A stretch of DNA of 59,612 bases from positions 1-59,612 of the forward strand of contig JAVJQK010000144.1 in the NCBI GenBank assembly GCA_040218145.1, written 5' to 3'. This DNA is from Sandaracinaceae bacterium (lineage in GTDB: Bacteria > Myxococcota_A > Polyangia > Polyangiales > Sandaracinaceae). Below, one piece after another: positions 31,387 to 40,756 of this stretch. Position 1 is the stretch's first letter. Every line of letters begins with the position of its first letter. The notes beneath the pieces were generated by a model that had not been told where the DNA came from, ran no database searches, and worked only from the letters and a program-made list of their open reading frames with translations. Position numbers and translations under genes: made by a program.

Positions 31387-32202
31387 ATGGAGTACGTCGA
31401 AGTCCAAGGCTCGCGAGTCCCGAAGCTCGGGCTCGGGACCTGGCAGCTCGAAGGGGAGCTGTGCCGCACGATGGTCGAGAAGGCCATCGCGATGGGGTAC
31501 CGCCACATCGACACCGCGCAGGCCTACGCGAACGAGGCGAAGGTCGGCGCCGGCATCGCGGCCAGCGGGGTGGACCGCGAGGACCTCTGGGTCACGACGA
31601 AGGTCTGGATGGACAACGCCGCCGCCGACGCGGTCGTCAAATCCACCCACGACAGCCTCCGCCGACTCGGGCTCGACCACGTGGACCTGCTGCTGATCCA
31701 CTGGCCCAGCGAGAAGGTGCCGCTCAGCGAGACGCTCGGCGCGATGGAGAAGCTCATGCGCTCGGGAGAGACGCGATACATCGGGGTGAGCAACTTCCCG
31801 CCGTCGCTGCTCCGGGAGTCGCTCGAGATGGCGCCGCTGCAGTGCATCCAGGTGGAGCACCACCCGTACCTGGCCCAGGACGAGATCCGCCAGCTGGCCG
31901 AGCGGCGCGAGCTGATGCTCACCGCCTACAGCCCGCTCGCGCGCGGCGAGGTCATGGAGGACGAGACCCTGCAGGCGATCGCCGAGGAGACGGGCAAGAG
32001 CCCCGCCCAGGTGGTCCTGCGCTGGCTGACCCAGCACCGGAACGTCGCCGCGATCCCGAAGTCGAGCTCGGTCGAGCACCTCAAGAGCAACCTCGAGATC
32101 TTCGACTTCGAGCTCGACGCGGGGCAGGCCAACCGGATCGCCAAGCTGGCGGAGGGCAAGCGCCTCATCGACCCCGACTTCGCGCCGCAGTGGGAGCGCT
32201 GA
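31387..32202 (+). CDS. Aldo/keto reductase (2,5-diketogluconate reductase type)
   Basis: A 271-aa NADPH-dependent TIM-barrel reductase. The catalytic tetrad is complete: Asp and Tyr in HIDTAQAYANE, Lys in WVTTKVW and His in LLLIHWP. The NADP-binding C-terminal IPKSSSVEHLKSN motif is present. Small aldehydes or ketones are likely substrates. AAGGAG precedes the ATG. Two hairpins follow the stop, separating it from atpD. Confidence 0.95.
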   Translation: MEYVEVQGSRVPKLGLGTWQLEGELCRTMVEKAIAMGYRHIDTAQAYANEAKVGAGIAASGVDREDLWVTTKVWMDNAAADAVVKSTHDSLRRLGLDHVDLLLIHWPSEKVPLSETLGAMEKLMRSGETRYIGVSNFPPSLLRESLEMAPLQCIQVEHHPYLAQDEIRQLAERRELMLTAYSPLARGEVMEDETLQAIAEETGKSPAQVVLRWLTQHRNVAAIPKSSSVEHLKSNLEIFDFELDAGQANRIAKLAEGKRLIDPDFAPQWER

Positions 32203-32228
32203 AGCGCCCCTGATGAGGGACAATTCTG

Positions 32229-32248
32229 GGCCCTCGCCGAGGAGGGCC
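32229..32248 (+). terminator. First hairpin after the aldo/keto reductase gene
   Basis: GGCCCTC and GAGGGCC form a 7-bp stem 26 bases past the stop. No T-run follows. Confidence 0.35.
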
Positions 32249-32277
32249 GGCGACCCCATGACCCGGGCGTCGCGGGA

Positions 32278-32304
32278 GGCCGTCGAGACTGCTCTCGACG
32301 GCCT

Positions 32305-32307
<3 letters not shown>
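32278..32307 (+). terminator. Terminator hairpin before atpD
   Basis: GGCCGTCGAGA-CTGC-TCTCGACGGCC is a perfect 11-bp stem with a tetraloop, followed by TTTG. Its tail overlaps a possible -35 element (TTGACC, 32305) of the atpDC promoter. Confidence 0.7.
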
Positions 32308-33868
<1,561 letters not shown>

Positions 33869-33872
33869 GGCC

Positions 33873-34292
33873 ATGGCCGACGCCGAGCTCCTCAGGCTCG
33901 AGATCGCCACCCCGGTCGGGCTGGCGCTCCAGACGGAGTGCGAGTCGATCGCCGCGCCCAGCGTGGAGGGCGAGTTCGGGGTCTACCCGGGCCACCTCCC
34001 GCTCCTGGCGGCGCTGCGCTCCGGCGTGGTGAAGTACGAGGTCGAAGGTCGATCGCTGCTCGCGGCGGTCGGACCGGGCTTCGTCGAGGCGGGGCCGGAG
34101 AAGGTGCTCCTGCTCACCAACAGCTTCGCGCTCCCCGAGCAGGTCGACGTCGACTCGGTCCGCGCGGAGCTGCAGGCGGCGGAGGAGAGGCTGGACGGCC
34201 TCGACCCCGACGCGCCCCGCTCGGACATGGAAGAGGTCCAGCGGGACATCGAGTGGGCCCACGCCCGCCTGGCCATCGCCGCTCACGACTGA
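33873..34292 (+). CDS. atpC: ATP synthase F1 subunit epsilon
   Basis: A 139-aa subunit of the F1 central stalk that couples and restrains rotation. The N-terminal beta barrel (LEIATPVGLALQTECESI, GEFGVYPGHLPLL) is well conserved; the C-terminal helical part is shortened and acidic (QAAEERLDGLDPDAPRSD). It starts 4 bases after the atpD stop, in one transcript with it. Confidence 0.96.
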   Translation: MADAELLRLEIATPVGLALQTECESIAAPSVEGEFGVYPGHLPLLAALRSGVVKYEVEGRSLLAAVGPGFVEAGPEKVLLLTNSFALPEQVDVDSVRAELQAAEERLDGLDPDAPRSDMEEVQRDIEWAHARLAIAAHD

Positions 34293-34322
34293 GCGAGCGA
34301 CCGAGAGCCCGCCCAGAGTGGG

Positions 34323-35828
34323 TCAGGGACAGGTCGACGGGTTGACCCCCGGCACGGTGACGGCGCTGGTGACTCCGCCGGCGTCGGCTCGCCACGCCTG
34401 GATCAACTCCGCGAAGGAGACGGGCGTCCCCGACACCTCCACGCGCACCGCGTAGGTGTTCGGGCCGTCGCTCAGCGTCTCGTGCTTCGGACAGGCCGGA
34501 CCGTAGACCCCCGGCGAGCGCGTCATCGACGCCCCCTCGTTGGCGGTCCGCGGGAGGTCTGGCAGAGCGACCAGCTGCTCCGAGACCAGCTCGGCGAACA
34601 GGCCGATGTCGATCGCCGCGCCACCCCGCTCCGGCACGGAGAAGCCGCGCTCCGCCATCCCGCCGCCGATGAGGCTGTCGGTCAGCCCCATACGGAGAAT
34701 GAAAGGCGTCGTGACGTGATGCTCGATCACGTAGGCGTTGTCGGTGCAACGAAAGCCGTCTGGCGACCCCTCGGCGGCGTGCCAGGCGTCGCAGCTGTCA
34801 TCGAGCGAGGGCGCCCAGATCGCGCGCTTGGCCGCGTCGTCCGCGCGCGAGAACGCCTCCCACGTGCCGAGCCCCTCCGCGCACAGGCTCGACGAGGAGA
34901 AGTCCAGGCGATCCAGCCGGACGCCGTAGATGGAGTCGATGAGCCCGTACACGCTGAGCGGACAGGTGGCCCCGTCGCAAGCGACGTTGTGCTCGCGGAG
35001 GTCCGCCGCGACGCGGTCGAGATTGTAGATGACGCCCGCGCCGCCCGCCGACGCGCCCGCCAGCACGACCTCGTCGGCCTCGTCGAGGTCGGGCAGCGCG
35101 TCGGGCCCGGCCATGACCGAGCCCGCTTCACCGCGGAGCGTCGCGACGACCGCGTCGACGATGGACGCTCCCTGGAACGCGGCGCGGAAACGAACCGGCT
35201 CCGCGTCGATGGGATGGGTGGCGTCCAGCTCGACCTCGGCCTGCCGACCCGTCCAGAGGTCCGAGCTGCAGTAATGAACGAAGACGTGGTTCCAGGTTTG
35301 GAACGGGTTGTCCGGACGCGCCGCGAGGACGCCTTCGGCGCGGGTCCCGGCCTCCGGCGCGAACTGGGAGCTGAGCTTGTCCGCGCCGAAGTTCGTACCC
35401 TCGCTGCACCAGCGCTGCGCGCAGCTGTCCGGGCTGGAACACGCTCCGCCCCCCTGGAGCTGAATGAGCCAGCGGGCCGCGCTCCCCGGCGCGCTCGCGC
35501 GCCGTACGTAGAACACCGCGCCGGTCCCGTCGGCGCAGCGTGCCTCGGGAAACACATCGAGGTCGATGTCGACCCGGCGCAGATCCATGCCCCGCGCGGT
35601 CCCGCCAGCCTCGCCCGGCCGCGTGCAGGAGGCGAGCGCTTCCCCGATCCACGCGACCGGAGCCACGCTCGCGTCCTCGCCCGCGTCCTCGCGCGACGCG
35701 GCGTCCCGTTCGATCGCGCCATCGGGGGGAAGACCGCCGGCGTCGGTCCCCGCCTCCCCGTCACAGGCGCCCAGTATCAGGAGCGCGGTCAGCGTCATGC
35801 ACGCGCTGCTCGTCGGGATGAGGCTCAT
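34323..35828 (-). CDS. Pectinacetylesterase/NOTUM-family lipoprotein
   Basis: A 501-aa exported protein. ATG 35828 is chosen because it starts a signal peptide with lipobox ILGAC; a TAGAAT -10-like element lies just upstream. After an acidic linker comes an alpha/beta-hydrolase domain with LIQLQGGGACSSPDSC, the nucleophile Ser in LAGASAGGAGV, many paired Cys and a late HH/Asp region, as in carboxylesterases of the PAE/NOTUM family. It probably deacylates a polysaccharide or lipid outside the cell. Confidence 0.88.
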   Translation of the reverse strand: MSLIPTSSACMTLTALLILGACDGEAGTDAGGLPPDGAIERDAASREDAGEDASVAPVAWIGEALASCTRPGEAGGTARGMDLRRVDIDLDVFPEARCADGTGAVFYVRRASAPGSAARWLIQLQGGGACSSPDSCAQRWCSEGTNFGADKLSSQFAPEAGTRAEGVLAARPDNPFQTWNHVFVHYCSSDLWTGRQAEVELDATHPIDAEPVRFRAAFQGASIVDAVVATLRGEAGSVMAGPDALPDLDEADEVVLAGASAGGAGVIYNLDRVAADLREHNVACDGATCPLSVYGLIDSIYGVRLDRLDFSSSSLCAEGLGTWEAFSRADDAAKRAIWAPSLDDSCDAWHAAEGSPDGFRCTDNAYVIEHHVTTPFILRMGLTDSLIGGGMAERGFSVPERGGAAIDIGLFAELVSEQLVALPDLPRTANEGASMTRSPGVYGPACPKHETLSDGPNTYAVRVEVSGTPVSFAELIQAWRADAGGVTSAVTVPGVNPSTCP

Positions 35829-35907
35829 GGCGTCGATTCTACAGGACGGTGAGCGCGCTCCCACACGTCGACTTTCCTCCTCGCGCGACCCGCGTAAGCT
35901 CAGCGTC

Positions 35908-36810
35908 ATGCGGAAGCCTCTCGCACTCCTGGTCCTGTTGCTCTTGCCAGGCTGCCCCGGTCGGGGCGGCCCCGAGCTGCCTCCCGACGTGGGCATGTCG
36001 CACCAGGGCGGCCCCTCGAGCGGCGGCGACGGCGCGCGCGTCGTGCCGGAGGAGAACCAGGAGCCGGTGGACGTCGGGACGCGGGTCTGGGCGAACTACC
36101 ACGACACCGGGTTCTTCTTTCACGGGGTCGTGGTCGAGCGGCGAGAGGACGAGCACCGCGTGATCTACGGCGACGGCGCGAGCGAGTGGCTGCCGGCCGC
36201 CGCGCTCCGTCCGGACGCGCTCGGTGAGGAGGCGCGGGTCCACGTGCGGCCCAGCTACGAGGGCGAGTTCCTCGAGGCGACGGTGCTGCGGCGGCTCGGC
36301 GACGCGATCTACGTGCACTCCGCGTCGGGTCAGGAGCGCTGGACGGCGCTGCCCCACGTGCGCTTCGCGGGGGGTGACCGGCGCGTGCCGGTGGCGGGCG
36401 AGCCCCCGGCCGAGCTGCCCCGGCCCGAGGCGGTCGACGTCGGGGCGCGGGTGCTCGTGAACTACGCCCACCAGGGGCTGCGCTTCGTCGGTACGGTCAC
36501 CGCGGTGGCCGAGGACGGCCGCTACCACGTGGTCTACCTCGACGGAGAGAGCGGATGGGTCGCCGCGCGCGACATCGAGCTCGAGGCGGTGGGCGAGGGC
36601 ACGATCGTGCACGTCCGCCGGACCTGGGAGCCCGCGGAGTGGGTGCGGGGGCGCGTGGCCCAGCGGGTCGGGTCGGCGCTCCGGGTGGAGCTGGACGACG
36701 GCGGCGTGGCGTGGACCTCGCTCCTGCGCATCCGGCTCCCCGAGCCGAGCCCGGCCGCGCCGGCCGCTGCAGATGACGGCGCGAGCGAGGCGACCATCCC
36801 CGCCGAGTGA
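35908..36810 (+). CDS. Lipoprotein with tandem Tudor/Agenet-like domains
   Basis: A 300-aa lipoprotein (LLLLPGC lipobox). After a Gly-rich linker come four ~55-60-residue beta-barrel modules in two pairs: GTRVWANYHDTGFFFHGVVV and GARVLVNYAHQGLRFVGTVT start the first of each pair, each followed by a -Y-DG-S/E-x-W- strand, and the partners start with HVRPSYEGEF and HVRRTWEPAEW. The pattern resembles Tudor/Agenet or SH3-like folds normally found in intracellular chromatin readers; here the protein is secreted. No known bacterial role; an extracellular binding function is a guess. Confidence 0.8.
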   Translation: MRKPLALLVLLLLPGCPGRGGPELPPDVGMSHQGGPSSGGDGARVVPEENQEPVDVGTRVWANYHDTGFFFHGVVVERREDEHRVIYGDGASEWLPAAALRPDALGEEARVHVRPSYEGEFLEATVLRRLGDAIYVHSASGQERWTALPHVRFAGGDRRVPVAGEPPAELPRPEAVDVGARVLVNYAHQGLRFVGTVTAVAEDGRYHVVYLDGESGWVAARDIELEAVGEGTIVHVRRTWEPAEWVRGRVAQRVGSALRVELDDGGVAWTSLLRIRLPEPSPAAPAAADDGASEATIPAE

Positions 36811-36814
36811 CGGG

Positions 36815-37246
36815 ATGTCTCAAGGATCGCGCGGCCCCGCCGATGATCCCACCACGATGATCGCCTCCGCCACGCCCTCGACCGCACCCCGCGTGCTCCT
36901 CGTGGACGACGACGAGAGCGTCGTGCATGCACTGACCCGCCTCCTCGGTCGCGCTGGGTGGGAGGTCCGGTCGTCCGAGCGCGCCTTCGGGGTCCTGAAC
37001 CTGGTGGCGGAGTATCGGCCGCACGTGATCGTGCTCGACGTGGTGATGCCCGGGCTCGACGGCGGCCAGCTCACGGAGCTGCTGCGAAGCGACCCTGAGC
37101 TGGCCCGGACCCGGGTGGTCCTGCACTCCGGGATGGACCCGATGGAGCTCGAGCAGCGCGCCAGGCTGGTCGAGGCCGACGGCTTCGTCTCCAAGGGCGG
37201 CCGGCCCGCGGATCTGCTCGAGACGCTCCGCCAGTTCGCGGCCTGA
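36815..37246 (+). CDS. Stand-alone response regulator receiver protein
   Basis: A single receiver domain of ~120 residues: VLLVDDDESVV acidic pair, phospho-Asp in VIVLDVVMPGLDG, Ser in LHSGMD and Lys in FVSKGG. There is no output domain. The ATG at 36815 follows the upstream stop by 4 bp; ATG 36857 directly before the domain is equally possible. Partners are unknown. Confidence 0.88.
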   Translation: MSQGSRGPADDPTTMIASATPSTAPRVLLVDDDESVVHALTRLLGRAGWEVRSSERAFGVLNLVAEYRPHVIVLDVVMPGLDGGQLTELLRSDPELARTRVVLHSGMDPMELEQRARLVEADGFVSKGGRPADLLETLRQFAA

Positions 37247-37257
37247 GCGCGAGCTCT

Positions 37258-37740
37258 CTACTCGCAGATGGTGGCTTCGGGGGCGCAAGCGCCCGCGCCG
37301 TCGCACTCGCGGCAGCCGCAGGTCTCCGCGCTCGTGACGGGCTCGAGCTCCACCACGACCGCGCCGTCGACCTCCTCGAAGCGCGCGATGGTGCAGCCGT
37401 AGAGGACGAGGCCGCAGCTCGCGTCGCGACCGATGGCCGAGAGCGCCCAGCGCCCGGGCGGCGTCTCTCCGATCACGCGCCCCATGCCCTCCGCGACCGG
37501 GAAGCTCTGCACGTGCGCGAGCCGGCCGCGCTCCACGGCCCGCGCCGCGTCGTCGGCGCTCGGGCAGACGCCGACGTCCATGCGCTCGAGCCGAACCTCG
37601 ATCTGCGCCAGCTCAGGTGGGAGCGCGATGCCCCCGTCGGCGTCGCGGGGCGCGCGCAGCTCGATCTGCAGCGCCTGCTCCTGCGTGCAGCCCAGGCCGA
37701 GCAGGCCGAGCAGCGCGAGGCTCAGCGCGACGTGCCTCAT
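37258..37740 (-). CDS. Small lipoprotein (160 aa)
   Basis: The signal peptide ends in the lipobox LLGLGC. The mature part has a beta-rich core and a Cys-rich C-terminus (ETCGCRECDGAGAC). The ATG overlaps the stop of the upstream TPR protein by 4 bp, so it is the third gene of an envelope-protein operon. Family not recognised. Confidence 0.8.
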   Translation of the reverse strand: MRHVALSLALLGLLGLGCTQEQALQIELRAPRDADGGIALPPELAQIEVRLERMDVGVCPSADDAARAVERGRLAHVQSFPVAEGMGRVIGETPPGRWALSAIGRDASCGLVLYGCTIARFEEVDGAVVVELEPVTSAETCGCRECDGAGACAPEATICE

Positions 37741-38492
37741 CGGATCACCGGCGCGTCGAGCACGTAGCGGGTGCCGCTCGCGCTGAAGGCCACCGCCACC
37801 GCGACGCCGACCACGACCAGGCCGACGCCGACCCAGAACCAGGGGCTCTCGATGGCCGGCGTGCCCTCCTCGGCCGGCTCCTCCGGCTCGGGCGTCAGAT
37901 CGGGGTCCGGCGTCGGCGCGGGCGCGGGCTCTTCGGGAGCCAGGCGGCCCGCCTGCGCGACGAGGTTGCCGTGGGTGTCGAGGGCGCGCACCTCGATGGG
38001 GCGCGCGTCGGCGGGTGGGTCGACCTCACGCGGCTCCCCGTCCCAGGAGAGCGTCCGCTCGAAGCCCCGGCCGCGCACCTCGAGCACCCGCACGAGCGTG
38101 TCCGGCGCGTCGGCCACGCGAACCCCGATCGGCGCGTCGTCGTCGCTGACCTCGAGGACCACGCGCACGCCGCGCGTCGGTGGCTCGACCGGCCCGAGCG
38201 ACGCGGGCACGTCGAGCGCCGGGTCGAGGGCGAGCGCGAACCCGAGCAGGCGGGCGGCGTCGCCGGTGGAGCCGAGCGCGGCGAGCTCCGCGAGCCGAAG
38301 GTAGACGCGAGCGAGCCCCGGCGGCGCGAGCCGACCGCTCTCCAGGGCCTGACGATACAGACCCTCCGCGTCCTCGTGGCGCCCCTCCGCGAAGGCCGCC
38401 TCGGCGTCGCCGATCGGATCGTGCTGCGCGCGCGCGGGCGCCGCGGCCAGCGGGAGCGCGAGCAGGAGCGCCGCGAGCGCGCCTACTCGCAA
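37737..38492 (-). CDS. Exported TPR protein with C-terminal membrane helix
   Basis: TTG 38492 is the best start: it opens a signal peptide (LAALLLALPLAAAPARA) and overlaps the end of the preceding small lipoprotein gene. Residues ~30-100 are TPR-like helices (AFAEGRHEDAEGLYRQALES), followed by a beta domain and a Pro/Glu linker. A single hydrophobic helix (FWVGVGLVVVGVAVAVAF) is near the C-terminus. The layout parallels the TPR-PEGA protein at 15289-16293. About 251 aa; function unknown. Confidence 0.75.
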   Translation of the reverse strand: MRVGALAALLLALPLAAAPARAQHDPIGDAEAAFAEGRHEDAEGLYRQALESGRLAPPGLARVYLRLAELAALGSTGDAARLLGFALALDPALDVPASLGPVEPPTRGVRVVLEVSDDDAPIGVRVADAPDTLVRVLEVRGRGFERTLSWDGEPREVDPPADARPIEVRALDTHGNLVAQAGRLAPEEPAPAPTPDPDLTPEPEEPAEEGTPAIESPWFWVGVGLVVVGVAVAVAFSASGTRYVLDAPVIR

Positions 38493-38671
38493 CGCCCCTG
38501 AACGCAGCGCTGGGCGCTGCTGCAGTCGTTCGCGTGCCGGCACTGCTGGCAGCGCTGCATGACGCAGTGCTCCCCCTCGCGGCAGTTCGCCTGCTGCTCG
38601 CAAACCGGGTAGCTGGGTCCGCAGCCCACCGCTGCGGTCAAGAACACGAGAGCCGAGATCCATCGTCGCAC
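38483..38671 (-). CDS. Small Cys-rich lipoprotein (62 aa)
   Basis: GTG 38671 lies 5 bases after a strong GGAGGT. The product starts with a short signal peptide with lipobox LTAAVGC and has eight further Cys in a spaced pattern (EQQANCREGEHCVMQRCQQC, then NDCSSAQRC), typical of extracellular disulphide knots in myxobacterial lipoproteins. First gene of the three-gene operon ending at 37258. Confidence 0.85.
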   Translation of the reverse strand: MRRWISALVFLTAAVGCGPSYPVCEQQANCREGEHCVMQRCQQCRHANDCSSAQRCVQGRCE

Positions 38672-38706
38672 GTCCACCTCCGGAGGCCGGCGGATGCTAC
38701 CGCGCC

Positions 38707-39681
38707 TCACGGTTTCAGCACTACCTTCCCCGTCACCTTTCGCGCGGCCAGATCGCGGAGCGCCTGGGCGCCCTCCTCGAGCGGGTAGGCCTTGGAGACG
38801 AGGGGCGACAGCTTCCCCTCCGCCACCCAGCCGCCGATCTTCGCCAGCTGGGCCGTGGCCTTCGCCGGCTCGCGCGCCAGGAACGAGCCCCAGAACACGC
38901 CGACCACCGAGCAGCCCTTGAGCAGGGTGAGGTTGAGCGGCACCGAGGGGATGTCCCCCGCCGCGAAGCCGATGACGAGGAAGCGGCCGTTCCACGCCGT
39001 CGCGCGCAGCGCGGGCTCGGAGTACGGGCCGCCGACGGGATCGACCACCACGTCCGCGCCGCCGCCCGTGAGCGACTTGGCGCGCTTCTTCAGATCTTCT
39101 CGGGTGTAGTCGATGCCCTCGTCGGCGCCGATCGACTTGCACACCTCGAGCTTCTCCGCGCTGGACGCGGCGGCGACGATCTTGCCCGCGCCCATGAGCC
39201 TGGCCACCTCGATCGCGGCCGTGCCCACGCCGCCCGCGGCGCCGAGCACGAGCACCGACTCCCCCTCGGCGAGCTTCGCGCGATCCTCGAAGGCGTGCAC
39301 CATCGTCCCGTAGGTGGTCGTGGTGGCGGCGGCGACCTCGTAGGAGACGCCCTTCGGCATGGGCAAGATGCGGTCTTCGCCGAGCAGCATCAGCTCCGCG
39401 TAGCCGCCCCAGATGCCGAGGCCCACCACGTCGTCGCCGGGCTGGACGCGCGTGACGCCCTCGCCCACCGCGCGGACCACGCCGGCGACCTCACCGCCCG
39501 GCGAGAAGGGGGGCTCGGGCTTGAACTGGTAGAGGCCCTGGATGATCAGCAGGTCCGGGAAGTTCACCCCCGCCGCCTTCACCTCGACCAGCACCTGTCC
39601 CTTGCCCACCTCGGGGTCGGGCACGTCTTGGAAGGCGAGCTTCTCCGGCCCGCCCAGCTCGTTCATCACCAGCGCCTTCAT
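38707..39681 (-). CDS. Quinone oxidoreductase (zinc-independent MDR family)
   Basis: A 324-aa NADPH-dependent medium-chain reductase. GVNFPDLLIIQGLYQ and PGGEVAGVVRAVGEGVTRV mark the quinone oxidoreductase branch; the zinc-binding Cys/His of alcohol dehydrogenases are missing. The Rossmann motif is VLVLGAAGGVGTAAIE. It starts 9 bases after the lipoprotein gene at 39691-40746, so co-transcription is likely. The substrate is unknown. Confidence 0.94.
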   Translation of the reverse strand: MKALVMNELGGPEKLAFQDVPDPEVGKGQVLVEVKAAGVNFPDLLIIQGLYQFKPEPPFSPGGEVAGVVRAVGEGVTRVQPGDDVVGLGIWGGYAELMLLGEDRILPMPKGVSYEVAAATTTTYGTMVHAFEDRAKLAEGESVLVLGAAGGVGTAAIEVARLMGAGKIVAAASSAEKLEVCKSIGADEGIDYTREDLKKRAKSLTGGGADVVVDPVGGPYSEPALRATAWNGRFLVIGFAAGDIPSVPLNLTLLKGCSVVGVFWGSFLAREPAKATAQLAKIGGWVAEGKLSPLVSKAYPLEEGAQALRDLAARKVTGKVVLKP

Positions 39682-39690
39682 GGGCGCGCA

Positions 39691-40746
39691 TCATAGACGA
39701 ACGCGGCGGCTCGCGCGTCTCGTCCACTTCTCTTCCACGTCGCGAAGACGCCACCCGTGCTCTCCGCGCGGCGCCTCGATCGCCGTGACGGTGACGTCGC
39801 CCGTGGACGGGACGATCTGACGGCGTCCGTCGAACACGAGGACGCGCGCGCCGGCCGCCTCGACGGAGACGAGGTCGGCGCCCTCGACGTCGGAGAGCGC
39901 GCCATCCGGCAGGAGATCGGGAGGCGCGCGCAGCGAGGGAGGCTCCAGCCGCGCGGGCGTGGCCCCGCTGCGGACCACCGAGCGAGAGCGCGCCGCGTCC
40001 GAGCTCGCCGTGGCCAGCGCCCACAACGTCGCGCCGTCCAGATCCGGTACGAGGAATCGATCGCCGCCGCTCGCGAACAGCAGGAGCCGTCCGTCCGCGC
40101 TGACCCCCGGCACGCCGACCACCGCGTCGAGGCCGGGCGGCGTGTCCGGGACGACGACCGTCACCTCGCGCAGCGCGTCGAAGGGCGCGAGGGTCACCGC
40201 GCGCGTCTCGCCGGGCGCGAGCGTGAGCGGCTCGGAGAGCGCGAAGCCCAGGGGCGCGGGGACGCGGCTCGTTCCGTCCTCGAGCTGGGCGTAGACGAGC
40301 GCCTCACCGGCCGGCACCTCGAGCGTGCACCCGCCGTCGCACGCGACCGGCGTCACCGCTTCGTCCACGGCGAGCGGCCCCGCGACGCCCACGTGCACGC
40401 GGCTCGCGTCGGTCTGCACCGAGACCTCGAGCGAGGCGGTGGGCTGGGCCGCGAGCGCGCGGAGGGGGACCGTGATCGACGCCGCGTCGAAGCCCAGCCA
40501 GCGCTCGGATCGGAAGCCCTCCGCCTCGACCGACACGTCGTCGGTGCCGGCGATCTCGACGCGCCCCGAGCCGTCCGTGCGCTCCCCGTCGACGCTCGCG
40601 CCCTCGATGGGGGAGCCGGCCTGGTCGATCACGAAGACCTCGAGCGTCGCGCCCGCGGCGCCGGTCGTGCCGCCGCCTTCGATCGGCGCGCTCTGGGTCG
40701 CGCATCCGATCAACCAGAGTGCCATCATCCACCGCATCGCTGGCAT
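39691..40746 (-). CDS. Lipoprotein with carboxypeptidase-regulatory-like domain
   Basis: A 351-aa lipoprotein (LWLIGC lipobox). ATG 40746 is chosen because GGAGGG lies 4 bases upstream; a second ATG three codons later has poor spacing. The N-terminal part is a beta-sandwich of the CarboxypepD_reg type (LEVFVIDQAGSPIEGASVDG); the rest is beta-rich and unrecognised. Its start is only 10 bp from the divergent regulator gene. Confidence 0.78.
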   Translation of the reverse strand: MPAMRWMMALWLIGCATQSAPIEGGGTTGAAGATLEVFVIDQAGSPIEGASVDGERTDGSGRVEIAGTDDVSVEAEGFRSERWLGFDAASITVPLRALAAQPTASLEVSVQTDASRVHVGVAGPLAVDEAVTPVACDGGCTLEVPAGEALVYAQLEDGTSRVPAPLGFALSEPLTLAPGETRAVTLAPFDALREVTVVVPDTPPGLDAVVGVPGVSADGRLLLFASGGDRFLVPDLDGATLWALATASSDAARSRSVVRSGATPARLEPPSLRAPPDLLPDGALSDVEGADLVSVEAAGARVLVFDGRRQIVPSTGDVTVTAIEAPRGEHGWRLRDVEEKWTRRASRRVRL

Positions 40747-40756
40747 CCTACCCTCC

